Assembly: GCF_040096355.1 (NCBI RefSeq)
Contig: NZ_JBBMEX010000007.1
Span: forward strand, 1-64,000
DNA: 64,000 nucleotides
From: Maccoyibacter intestinihominis
GTDB lineage: Bacteria > Bacillota > Clostridia > Lachnospirales > Lachnospiraceae
Direction of reading: 5' to 3'
Shown here: in pieces, positions 42,709 to 50,880 of the stretch
Layout of the letters: each line of letters begins with the position of its first letter
Position numbering within the stretch: position 1 is the stretch's first letter
Notes under the pieces: model-generated
What the model was told of the DNA's origin: nothing
Database searches by the model: none
Seen by the model: only the letters and a program-made list of their open reading frames with translations
Made by a program: the position numbers and the translations under genes

Positions 42709-43308
42709 TTATCGATTTTCCTGCTTCGTCGTGAGGATTTTTGCAACTTCTTCGTAGCTTGCCCCTTTTGGCACGGTAAATGTTCCCGGCTGTATCAGAT
42801 TATCGACATTCGTATCATTGATATATTTGCTGAATGCTGCCTTATCATCGATCAGGCCTGCATCTAACAGTTTTTGTGAGATCGTATCCGAATATTCACC
42901 CGGAAGGATACTGACCTCTACCTGCTCTACCGTCTGTTTTTGTGCTGCTGCAGCATCACTGTCCTGAGTTTTTTCTGACTCTGCATCTGCTTTTGTCTGA
43001 TCATTCTTCGTCTGATCATCTTTTGCCTGTTCCTGCTTATCTTTGTTATCGCTTTTGCTTTCTTTGCTGTCTTCTTTCTGACTGTCCTTTTGATCTTTAC
43101 TCTCTGAATCCTGTTTCTTGTCTTTATCTAATTCATTGATCGTCTTTCCATCCGTCTCATCCATGACCATTCCCAATGCTTTTGCACGCCGGATGACTTC
43201 TTCATCGGAAAACATCTGATCCTGATTTACATGAATCCCTATGATAAAGATGATCGTTGTGATCAGGATTCCGATTCCCAGACCTCTTAAATAATATTTT
43301 AATTTCAC
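42709..43308 (-). CDS. YceG-like protein without a catalytic domain
   Basis: A 199-aa protein: one membrane anchor (about 8-26), a long charged linker (about 55-125) rich in Lys, Asp, Glu, Gln and Ser, then a C-terminal domain (about 130-195) resembling the LysM-like N-terminal part of MltG/YceG: SQKLLDAGLIDDKAAFSKYI and PGTFTVPKGASYEEVAKIL. The MltG catalytic domain is absent. Related short forms are found in clostridia. It overlaps the SwrB-like gene by 4 nt and ends the motility operon. Confidence 0.7.
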   Translation of the reverse strand: MKLKYYLRGLGIGILITTIIFIIGIHVNQDQMFSDEEVIRRAKALGMVMDETDGKTINELDKDKKQDSESKDQKDSQKEDSKESKSDNKDKQEQAKDDQTKNDQTKADAESEKTQDSDAAAAQKQTVEQVEVSILPGEYSDTISQKLLDAGLIDDKAAFSKYINDTNVDNLIQPGTFTVPKGASYEEVAKILTTKQENR

Positions 43309-44036
43309 TCTGCCTGCTCCTCTTTTTCATATAAATCTATGACCAGTCTTATAACGCCGAGTCCTAATCCTAACTCTTTTGCAATCTCTACTTCCGACAT
43401 TCCCTGCCGTCTTAATTCTAAGATCTGCTCATTGCTGTCTGCAGGCTGCTCTTTTTCTACTTCGCCCGTTTCTTCTGTCTCCGGTACTTCCTCTGCTTCA
43501 TCCGAAACTGCCTGTACCTCTTCTAACATATTTTTATTATTCTCGGTAACATTTTCCATTAAAATCTGTGAATTTTCATGTTCTTCTTTTGCTTTATACA
43601 GTGTTTCCTGTACCATTTCCTCGGTCACGATTTTTTGCAGATTTTCTACCCGCTGCTGGATCTCATTCGAAAAATCTATCATTTCCTTATGTTTGTCACC
43701 TAACATGCTGTACAAAAACATGATTTCATTATGGCTTTTATTAATGGACTCAATGACGGTATCCGAATACTCACTGATCGCCATGATCTTTTCGTTTGTC
43801 TCTTTGTCGCTTTCGCGGTCTAATTTTTCTAATACTTCTTCTAATTCTGTCTCTAACTGCTCCTGAACCTTATCGTGGGATGCTGCAATTTCTTTATCTA
43901 CGATATGTGCGATTTCCTCCTGGCTCAGCTTTGCAATCTTATCCAGTTCATCCGGTGATAATTTTTCCGTTACAAAAAAACTTCCAACCATCAAAATCAG
44001 TCCGGCCGCAACCAGACATATTTCTATTGCTGTCAT
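43305..44036 (-). CDS. Membrane-anchored coiled-coil protein at the swrB position
   Basis: A 243-aa protein: one N-terminal membrane helix (about 4-21), a long Glu/Lys-rich coiled coil (about 30-170), an acidic linker, and a C-terminal helix-turn-helix-like end with ILELRRQGMSEVEIAKELG and LGVIRLVIDLY. It resembles DUF6115-type proteins. B. subtilis swrB, a small single-membrane-helix factor promoting flagellar assembly, stands at the same place between sigD and rpsB, so a similar role is likely but not proven. Confidence 0.7.
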   Translation of the reverse strand: MTAIEICLVAAGLILMVGSFFVTEKLSPDELDKIAKLSQEEIAHIVDKEIAASHDKVQEQLETELEEVLEKLDRESDKETNEKIMAISEYSDTVIESINKSHNEIMFLYSMLGDKHKEMIDFSNEIQQRVENLQKIVTEEMVQETLYKAKEEHENSQILMENVTENNKNMLEEVQAVSDEAEEVPETEETGEVEKEQPADSNEQILELRRQGMSEVEIAKELGLGLGVIRLVIDLYEKEEQAE

Positions 44037-44045
44037 ATCTGCTCC

Positions 44046-44357
44046 TTATATCTTGATATCAAATCCGCCATGTGCTGATTTTTGCACTACTTTTCCATCT
44101 TTTGCAGCGTCTTTTTTCTTTTTGCTCATGGACTGTTTATATTTATTCTTTCCTTCTTCTCTCGCATCAAAACGTTCCTCTTCTTTTGAGGCGTTGTCCT
44201 TATGCTTCACCTGCGAAGCATCGTGATATTCCTGTTTTTTTATTTCCACCTGAATATTTTGCTGCTCCACCACCGGCTTGGCATCCTGCTGGTGTTTCAT
44301 CATTCCAACATCGTCTGTTCTTTGAATGGTAGCGAAATCCACCGGTCTGATCGTCAT
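44046..44357 (-). CDS. Small hydrophilic protein of the motility operon
   Basis: A 103-aa protein of unknown function. It begins MTIRPVDFATIQRTDDVG, has a very charged middle (Lys, Glu, Asp, Gln) and ends KSAHGGFDIKI. No membrane segment and no known motif; likely disordered in the centre. The conserved-looking ends suggest short binding motifs. It lies between fapA and the SwrB-like gene and seems translated: AGGAG stands before the ATG. Confidence 0.7.
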   Translation of the reverse strand: MTIRPVDFATIQRTDDVGMMKHQQDAKPVVEQQNIQVEIKKQEYHDASQVKHKDNASKEEERFDAREEGKNKYKQSMSKKKKDAAKDGKVVQKSAHGGFDIKI

Positions 44358-44387
44358 AGTCCCACTCCTTCCATGTGTTTCCTGATT

Positions 44388-45980
44388 TTATAGTGTAGTA
44401 CGGACAATCTCTCCATCTTTTTTGATGTACTGACAGAAATTCTGTTCATCTTTCACACGCATCTCTAAATCGGATATGGCGACCGTTACACCAGGATAAA
44501 TCGTTTTACTGACCTGAATTTTTGCATGATTTGCAAACATCAGCTCCTGCTGTAAATCTGCATATTCATTCCGCAATTCTTCCACTGTGCGTTTCTTTGC
44601 TTTATAAGCGTAGGCTAACTTCTGCACATAGCTCATCCGCTCCGGCGGAAGCTGCTCTCCACTTTGCAGTTTTTTCGTATAAGTCGCAAGGATCACTTTG
44701 CACTTATCAAGTTCTTCATTCTCTTTTTCAAGGGTTTCTTTTAACTCCTGAAAACGTTCTTTTTTCTTCGGGTCAGCGCCAACTTCAACTCGGGTGTCTG
44801 TTCCCATCGGAGAACCGATTGTCTGTGCCTCTACCAATGCACCTGCACGGATCATTCCTCCGGTAATAAACCCTTTCTTTCCGCTGACATGTATCTCACT
44901 CGACGCTGATACACGGCTGTGCAGAATGGAACTTGTCTCCACAAATCCTCCGGATGATACAATCGCATTTTCGATAAACTGACATATAATATTGCTATCT
45001 GCCTGAAGATAGCCTTTTCCCATTCCGTGAATCCCGCGTTTTACAATGATCTGACCGCCTGCTTCTAACAGTGCATCTTCCACGACACCTTCTACGATGA
45101 TGTCGCCTTTTGCACGGACTTCAAATCCGCCTTTGACATTTCCCGCAACATGCACATTTCCTGCATACTCCACATTTCCAATGGAATTATCGACATCTGC
45201 CGGAACTTCAAATACGGAAGATACAAAGACTTTACCTTTTACCAGACTTGCATGACCTGTTACTTCCGAAAAAATCTCTGTCTTTTCTTCATTACATTTG
45301 ATGTTATTTGCGTAATCCAATGTCAGACTGCGAACCGTTCTCGGACTGATTTCTTCGCCAAATACATTCATTCCCGGTGTTCCCGGATCTTCCGGTATCA
45401 GACGTGCTAAAAGATCCCCTGCTTTAACATGACTGATTGTATTCAGATCACGATAATCTACGGAACCGTCTTCATTTTTTTTCGGCTTTAAATTCAGGTT
45501 TGTATTAAAAAAGTATTCAATTTTAGCATCTTTTCCATGTATCGGATTTTTCCCTTTTGCAAAGACATAATCTTTACAGTATTGGCGGTTCTGTAAAAAT
45601 TCCTGAATAGCTGCCCGGTTGATTCCAAATTTAATATTCTGAAGCTGCAGATCCTTGATGATCGAAGTCTCATCTGACAGGTCTCCACCATTTGCCGGAG
45701 GATAAAAACGGCATATCACCTGCATTTTATCTAATGACACATGTGCTACCATGACTTCATGAACTGCCATTTCCAAAGAACGAGCAACAAGAACACGTCC
45801 TCCCTGCTCCGTGTTATGGACTGCTGTATTTAAATCTTTTAAATCATAATGGTTTAACTGCCGCATTTCTAAATAATCCATTAATTCTTTAATGTTTACA
45901 GCCTCTCCACCTTCTGTTGGCGGATAAATTTTCACAAAAACGCCCTCTGATTGTACTTCTAACTGAAAATAGCCATTCAT
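44388..45980 (-). CDS. FapA / DUF342 family protein
   Basis: A 530-aa DUF342 protein. N-terminal mixed domain (about 1-170), a beta-helix-like centre of hexapeptide-type turns (about 200-395; GNVHVAGNVKGGFEVRAKGDIIVEGVVE near 280), and a C-terminal coiled coil (about 400-475) followed by a small beta tail. The family is often flagellar or polar-assembly linked; the exact job is not settled. Its place between sigD and the swrB-like gene supports a motility role. Confidence 0.85.
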   Translation of the reverse strand: MNGYFQLEVQSEGVFVKIYPPTEGGEAVNIKELMDYLEMRQLNHYDLKDLNTAVHNTEQGGRVLVARSLEMAVHEVMVAHVSLDKMQVICRFYPPANGGDLSDETSIIKDLQLQNIKFGINRAAIQEFLQNRQYCKDYVFAKGKNPIHGKDAKIEYFFNTNLNLKPKKNEDGSVDYRDLNTISHVKAGDLLARLIPEDPGTPGMNVFGEEISPRTVRSLTLDYANNIKCNEEKTEIFSEVTGHASLVKGKVFVSSVFEVPADVDNSIGNVEYAGNVHVAGNVKGGFEVRAKGDIIVEGVVEDALLEAGGQIIVKRGIHGMGKGYLQADSNIICQFIENAIVSSGGFVETSSILHSRVSASSEIHVSGKKGFITGGMIRAGALVEAQTIGSPMGTDTRVEVGADPKKKERFQELKETLEKENEELDKCKVILATYTKKLQSGEQLPPERMSYVQKLAYAYKAKKRTVEELRNEYADLQQELMFANHAKIQVSKTIYPGVTVAISDLEMRVKDEQNFCQYIKKDGEIVRTTL

Positions 45981-46000
45981 ATTGTGTCCCCCTGCTCCAT

Positions 46001-46765
46001 CTAATCTGTCAAAATATTCATATACGGTCCCATTTTTTTCTTCATCTTCTGCAGTGCCTTGGTATGCAGCTGTGAAATTCTTGATTCCGACACCTCTAAT
46101 ACCCTGCTGATCTCCTTCAATGTCAGATCTTCATAGTAATACAGAAGAATTACTTTTTGTTCCTTCTCCGTAAGCAGTTGCATTGCGTCTTTTAACATCC
46201 GTTTCAGCTCTGTTTCTGCTATAACCTCCTCCGGCTGTGCAAAGCGGAAATTGCCTTTTGCATCCATAACCGGTTCATTTCCTGACTCCACAAATTCATT
46301 CAGTGATACAACATTCGTAACCTTAAGCTGTGACTGCCAGCTTAACAGTTCTTCCCCACTGACCCCAAGTTCTTCCGCTAACATCTCATCTGTTGGCGTT
46401 TTTCCGGTACGCGCTTCTAAACTCTTGATTGCCTCATCGATCTTTCTCTGACGCTGCCGGACAGTTCTTGGAATCCAGTCCATTTTACGGATCTGATCTA
46501 AAATAGAACCCCTGATGCGCAGACTTGCATAGGTTTCAAATTTTACATCTTTATTTGTATCAAATTTATCAATTGCATCTATTAATCCAAAAACTCCATA
46601 ACTGACCAGATCCTCATATTCTACGTTTCCACCCAGATACATGCTTAATCTGCCTGCTACGATTTTTACTAACGGTGCGTATTCTATGATGATCTGTTCA
46701 CGCATTTCCTGTGTTGGATTTTTTGTGTACTTTTCCCAAATTTTCTGTCTCTCGACTTCTTTCAT
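46001..46765 (-). CDS. sigD: Flagellar sigma factor, sigma-D/FliA type
   Basis: A 254-aa sigma-28 factor directing late flagellar, motor and chemotaxis gene transcription. Region 2 (about 25-95) contains EYEDLVSYGVFGLIDAIDKFD and SLRIRGSILDQIRKMDW. Region 3 covers about 100-160. Region 4 (about 190-250) has LTLKEISRVLEVSESRISQLH, the -35-binding helix-turn-helix. Near the end of the operon, as in B. subtilis. No anti-sigma flgM in the window. Confidence 0.95.
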   Translation of the reverse strand: MKEVERQKIWEKYTKNPTQEMREQIIIEYAPLVKIVAGRLSMYLGGNVEYEDLVSYGVFGLIDAIDKFDTNKDVKFETYASLRIRGSILDQIRKMDWIPRTVRQRQRKIDEAIKSLEARTGKTPTDEMLAEELGVSGEELLSWQSQLKVTNVVSLNEFVESGNEPVMDAKGNFRFAQPEEVIAETELKRMLKDAMQLLTEKEQKVILLYYYEDLTLKEISRVLEVSESRISQLHTKALQKMKKKMGPYMNILTD

Positions 46766-46788
46766 AAAAAGCCTCCAAAGCTACCCCT

Positions 46789-47097
46789 TTAGATTTCTAC
46801 ATTCTCTTCCGGTTCTTCTTCTGTCGTCGGTTCCGCCTCTGAAGTCTCCTCTTCCGTTTCTTGCGAATCCTCCGGGTTTTCTTCTGTATCAGCCGTTTCT
46901 TCCTCTTCTTCCTTCATCTGTGCAAAATTCTTGTCAAGAATTATTTTCACAATACCCCCAAGGATATAAAAAACGATTAATACTAACAGAAGGCTTTTTG
47001 TAAAAGCCATTAACTCCATGTGTGTATATATTGCGATAATGCATGTTACAAATCCTGCACTCAGCATTACAATCGCTGGAATTGGTTTTGTTTTCAT
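46789..47097 (-). CDS. Two-helix membrane protein with an acidic tail
   Basis: A 102-aa protein of unknown function. Two membrane helices (about 8-24 and 32-52) with a very short loop, then a ~45-residue cytosolic or external tail that is about half Glu. No known motif. It sits between cheD and sigD. Its place inside the operon (24 nt from sigD, 17 nt from cheD) and good codon pattern support a real gene. Such tails may bind basic partners. Confidence 0.7.
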   Translation of the reverse strand: MKTKPIPAIVMLSAGFVTCIIAIYTHMELMAFTKSLLLVLIVFYILGGIVKIILDKNFAQMKEEEEETADTEENPEDSQETEEETSEAEPTTEEEPEENVEI

Positions 47098-47114
47098 CCC
47101 GCATCCCTCAAACT

Positions 47115-47600
47115 CTAAATGATTTTATTTTCTTTCCCGACCGATTTGATCATAAAATCTCCTGTATTACAATCTAATACTACAGTACGACCATAATTCA
47201 ACCCGGTATCTTCCGCAACAATGCGAATTCCAAGTTCTTTTAACTTTTTCTTTGATGCTTCTGCATTCTTGGCTCCGATATTTCCTACTTCAGACAGACC
47301 ACTTACCTCAAACATTCTTGCTCCACCGGCTATTTTTGCCACTAACCTTGCCTTTGAAGCTCCTGCCGCCGTCACTTTTCTGATCAGTTCCTCAATTCCC
47401 GTATCCGCAAATTTTGCAATGTTAGAATTATTCCTTATCTTCGTGCTGTCTGGCAGCATGATATGTGCGAGTCCTCCGATTTTTGTTACCGGATCGTACA
47501 CCGCTATACCAATGCATGAACCTAGTCCTAACGTAGTAATAGCATCTGGGGCCTTGCATACGTTTAAATCAGCCATTCCGACTTTTATAGTAGCTCCCAT
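47115..47600 (-). CDS. cheD: Chemoreceptor glutamine deamidase CheD
   Basis: A 161-aa enzyme that deamidates receptor glutamines and partners with CheC. The active-site Cys is in TLGLGSCIGIAVYD near residue 29, the His in GLAHIMLPDS near 46. The Thr/Ser-containing NYGRTVVLD near 138 is usual. It follows cheC by 12 nt, the normal pairing. Confidence 0.95.
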   Translation of the reverse strand: MGATIKVGMADLNVCKAPDAITTLGLGSCIGIAVYDPVTKIGGLAHIMLPDSTKIRNNSNIAKFADTGIEELIRKVTAAGASKARLVAKIAGGARMFEVSGLSEVGNIGAKNAEASKKKLKELGIRIVAEDTGLNYGRTVVLDCNTGDFMIKSVGKENKII

Positions 47601-47612
47601 GTATTACTCTCC

Positions 47613-48233
47613 TTATATTGCGATTCCAAGTGCTGATAATATTTTGTCATAAGAATCCAGTTCCGGTAAAAGGATAAAATATCCTTCGATCATCACTTCG
47701 TCCCCAAACTGTGTCTCAATTAAGAGTGCATTGTCTCCATATTGTCCAAACATGCAGGCCGGCACACTTAAAATTGCTGCTGCCATGTCAATTGCAACAT
47801 ATGGTATGGTAGGGGAAATCGTCAGGTTTGTCATACTTGATAATGCTGACAAGTAAGAACCTGCAATAATATTTCCTATCTCTTTGATCGCAGATAAATC
47901 CATTTCCGTAAAATCTTCTTTGTAATCCGGGTCACGTCCCATCAAACGGTTTACCAGATAATGTGCAGAATCTAATTTCATCAGAAACATCATACTTCCC
48001 TCAATATCCTGTTCTAACCCCAAATAGATTCCTACAATGGTTTCATCCTCTGCTGAAATTGCAGAACCGAATTCCTGGAAGGAAAGCAGTTCTACTTTTG
48101 GTACATTCATGTTCAGCCGCAAGTCTAACATACTTGCTATTGCTGTTGTTGCATTTCCCGAACCAATATTTCCAATTTCGCGCAGAACATCTACATACAG
48201 CTCATTCACTTCCTCAAAACTGAACTTTCCCAT
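47613..48233 (-). CDS. cheC: CheY-phosphate phosphatase CheC
   Basis: A 206-aa CheC. Two phosphatase motifs: LREIGNIGSGNATTAI near residue 15 and IKEIGNIIAGSYLSAL near 115, each with the ExxN pair that positions water on CheY-P. The length is that of full CheC rather than CheX. It stimulates or is stimulated by CheD. A strong hairpin lies between cheW and this gene. Confidence 0.95.
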   Translation of the reverse strand: MGKFSFEEVNELYVDVLREIGNIGSGNATTAIASMLDLRLNMNVPKVELLSFQEFGSAISAEDETIVGIYLGLEQDIEGSMMFLMKLDSAHYLVNRLMGRDPDYKEDFTEMDLSAIKEIGNIIAGSYLSALSSMTNLTISPTIPYVAIDMAAAILSVPACMFGQYGDNALLIETQFGDEVMIEGYFILLPELDSYDKILSALGIAI

Positions 48234-48268
48234 GATGTCCTCCTCCTATCCACTTCTATATACAAAGA

Positions 48269-48298
48269 TTGGATATGATGCTAAAGCATCATATCCAA
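48269..48298 (-). promoter_or_regulatory. Perfect stem-loop between cheW and cheC
   Basis: A 14-bp perfect stem with a 2-nt spacer (arms TTGGATATGATGCT and its complement) in the 71-nt gap. No T-run follows on the minus strand, so an RNA-processing, stability or partial-pausing site is more likely than a terminator. It is the longest gap in the operon. Confidence 0.65.
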
Positions 48299-48304
48299 AA
48301 TCTG

Positions 48305-48769
48305 TTATGAATTTTCTTTCTCATCTACCACGCTGCTGATATCAAACAGGGAGATCAGATCGTCCCCGTTCTTTCCGATTCCATTGATGAATGTGCTCTT
48401 AACATCCTTTGGATTGTGTGCAACCTTGTCGATCTCTTCTGAACCAAGTGTTACAACTTCTTTTACTTCATCCACGATGATCCCTAACACACCCTTCTGC
48501 TCAATCTTTAAGATGATGATACGGCTTGTATTCGTAAACACATCATCCTCAAGTCCCATTTTCAGTCTGAGACTCATAACCGGAACAACTTCTCCACGCA
48601 GATTGATAACGCCTTTAAAATACGGCTGTGCTTTTGGAACTCTGGTAATCTTTTGCATACGCACAATATTGTCTACATAACTAATGTCTATTCCGTACTG
48701 CTCGTTTCCAAAAGTAATTACAATGTATTGTTTTTTGTCATTTTCCATTGTTTCTATTTTTGCTGCCAT
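48305..48769 (-). CDS. cheW: Chemotaxis coupling protein CheW
   Basis: A 154-aa SH3-like adaptor linking receptors to CheA. Signatures: YIVITFGNEQYGIDISYV near residue 15, PYFKGVINLRGEVVPVMSLR near 48 and GVLGIIVDEVKEVV near 92. Follows cheA by 13 nt. Length is normal. Confidence 0.95.
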   Translation of the reverse strand: MAAKIETMENDKKQYIVITFGNEQYGIDISYVDNIVRMQKITRVPKAQPYFKGVINLRGEVVPVMSLRLKMGLEDDVFTNTSRIIILKIEQKGVLGIIVDEVKEVVTLGSEEIDKVAHNPKDVKSTFINGIGKNGDDLISLFDISSVVDEKENS

Positions 48770-48782
48770 TGCCGGAACCCCC

Positions 48783-50879
48783 TTACATTAATGTATTAAC
48801 ATCCAGGATCAATGCAACTTCACCATCACCGAGAATGGTTGCTCCACTGATCAACTTCGTTGTGGAAATGTACTCTCCAAGAGATTTGATAACGATCTCC
48901 TGCTGACCGATCAGATTGTCGATAACAAGTCCTGCTGTCTTGTCTCCCTTTTGTACAATAACAACGGTTAAGTTCTCATCATCTTCTACCGGTTCAAAAT
49001 CCAGCTCCCGGTCCATACGGATCAGAGGGATAACGGCTCCACGGATATGTATTACCTCCTTGGATTCCACATACTTGATATCGCTTGTGGAAATATATTC
49101 AATGGTCTGAATGGATGCTAATGCGATCGCATATTTTTCATCACGGATTTCAACCATCAATGCCTGGATAATCGCAAGTGTTAACGGAAGTCTGACAATG
49201 AATTTGCTTCCTTCACCCAGTTTGGAACGAACTTCTACATCTCCGCCTAATGCTTCGATATTGGATTTTACAACGTCTAATCCTACACCTCGTCCGGAAA
49301 TATCTGAAATCTGTTTTGCCATAGAGAAACTTGGCATAAACAGGAAGTCGATGATTTCTTTCTGGCTGAGTTGTTCTGCTGCTTCCGGTGTCACCAGTCC
49401 GCGTTCGATTGCTTTTTCTTTTACGCTTTCTGTGTCAATACCGTTACCGTCATCGCCAACTTCGATGATAACGTTATTTCCTTCCTGGAATGCTTTTAAG
49501 AAGATGGTTCCAACTTCACTCTTGCCACGCTCTTTACGGAGTTCCGCACTCTCAAGTCCGTGGTCTGCGGAGTTACGGAGAAGATGCTGTAACGGATCAC
49601 CTAACTGGTCTACTACCGTTCTGTCTAACTCGGTATCTTCACCGGTCATCTCTAACTCCATCTTCTTGTTCAGACGTTTGGATAAGTCACGGATCATTCT
49701 CGGGAACTTATTTACAACGCTTTCGATCGGAACCATTCGTACTTTCATAACGGACTCATGCAGATTCGTTGTGATTCTTTCGAGATACTCGATCTGTTCC
49801 TGGAAAGTCTGTACCTGATCTTCTTTGTTTTCGCCTGTCATACTCAATGATACCAGACTGTTCTTTGCGATGATCAGCTCGCTGACCTGATTCATCAGTG
49901 CATCTAATTTTTCAATATCTACACGGATCGTACGGTTTGTAACCGGTTTCGGTGTGGATTTGCCCTTGCCTGCTGCCTTCTTTTCTGTGCTTGCAGGTGC
50001 CTGTGCTGTTTTTGCCGGCGCCGGATGTGTCTCTGCCGGTGCTTCTGCCTTTTCAGGCTCCTCTGTTTTTTCTTCTTCTGCACCGCCTTCAAATGCTGCA
50101 ATAGGAATTTCTTCTCCTGTTACTGTTTCTATTTCTGATACAGCATTTGCTGCTGCTTTGATCTTTTCAAAATCTGTCTCTTCACTGTCTAAGAAGAAGG
50201 AAAATTCATCTTCAAACTTCTCATCTTCAATATCCTGTGATGATGGTCTGTATACAATGATCTGTCCGAAATCTTCTACTGCCTTGAATACTAAAAATGC
50301 TCTTGCTGCTTTTAACAGGCACTCTTTCTGGATCTTTACGGTGATTGCATAGACTTTATGACCGGCATCCTGTGCCTCTTTGATGTCATCTTTCTCTTTG
50401 TTGTTTAACTCAAAGTCCATGTAATTCGTTACAGCCTTTGTCTCCTGTGCAGGTGCTTCCGGTTCTGCTGCCGGTGCCGCTTCACTCTCTTCTGCACCGC
50501 CTGCTAAAATATCATTTAACTCTTTGACAATCGCTTCATTGTCATTTGTTCCCTCATCTGAGGTCTCTTTTACATTTTCAAGATATCCGTCAATTGCATC
50601 TAAGCAGTCAAATAATACGTCGATCAGGCTGCTTGTTACTTTCATCTTATCACTGCGGATCTCCTGGAATACATTTTCCATATCATGGGTCAGACGCTGC
50701 ATTCTCTTAAATCCCATGGTTCCTGCCATTCCTTTTAAGGAGTGTGCTGCACGGAAAATCTCATTAATTACGTCTTTGTTCTCCGGCTCTTTTTCCAACT
50801 GCATAATGTTGTCGCTCAGAGTCTGTAAATGTCCGTTTGTCTCATCAATAAAAATCTCAAGGTATTGGCTTACATCCAT
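48783..50879 (-). CDS. cheA: Chemotaxis histidine kinase CheA
   Basis: A 698-aa kinase. P1 with phospho-His in FRAAHSLKGMAGTMGF near residue 46. P2 for CheY/CheB binding is about 165-265. A Pro/Ala/Glu/Lys-rich linker (about 268-312) follows. P3 dimerisation is about 315-385, P4 has the ATP-binding boxes HLLRNSADHG near 430 and DDGNGID, SGRGVGLDVVKSN near 522. P5 CheW-like at about 565-698. It begins 1 nt after the cheB stop. Confidence 0.96.
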   Translation of the reverse strand: MDVSQYLEIFIDETNGHLQTLSDNIMQLEKEPENKDVINEIFRAAHSLKGMAGTMGFKRMQRLTHDMENVFQEIRSDKMKVTSSLIDVLFDCLDAIDGYLENVKETSDEGTNDNEAIVKELNDILAGGAEESEAAPAAEPEAPAQETKAVTNYMDFELNNKEKDDIKEAQDAGHKVYAITVKIQKECLLKAARAFLVFKAVEDFGQIIVYRPSSQDIEDEKFEDEFSFFLDSEETDFEKIKAAANAVSEIETVTGEEIPIAAFEGGAEEEKTEEPEKAEAPAETHPAPAKTAQAPASTEKKAAGKGKSTPKPVTNRTIRVDIEKLDALMNQVSELIIAKNSLVSLSMTGENKEDQVQTFQEQIEYLERITTNLHESVMKVRMVPIESVVNKFPRMIRDLSKRLNKKMELEMTGEDTELDRTVVDQLGDPLQHLLRNSADHGLESAELRKERGKSEVGTIFLKAFQEGNNVIIEVGDDGNGIDTESVKEKAIERGLVTPEAAEQLSQKEIIDFLFMPSFSMAKQISDISGRGVGLDVVKSNIEALGGDVEVRSKLGEGSKFIVRLPLTLAIIQALMVEIRDEKYAIALASIQTIEYISTSDIKYVESKEVIHIRGAVIPLIRMDRELDFEPVEDDENLTVVIVQKGDKTAGLVIDNLIGQQEIVIKSLGEYISTTKLISGATILGDGEVALILDVNTLM

Positions 50880-50880
50880 A

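Noticed and set aside
48269..48298. Intrinsic terminator ending the operon after cheW
   Set aside because: No T-run on the minus strand, and cheC, cheD and sigD follow in the same direction without a visible promoter.
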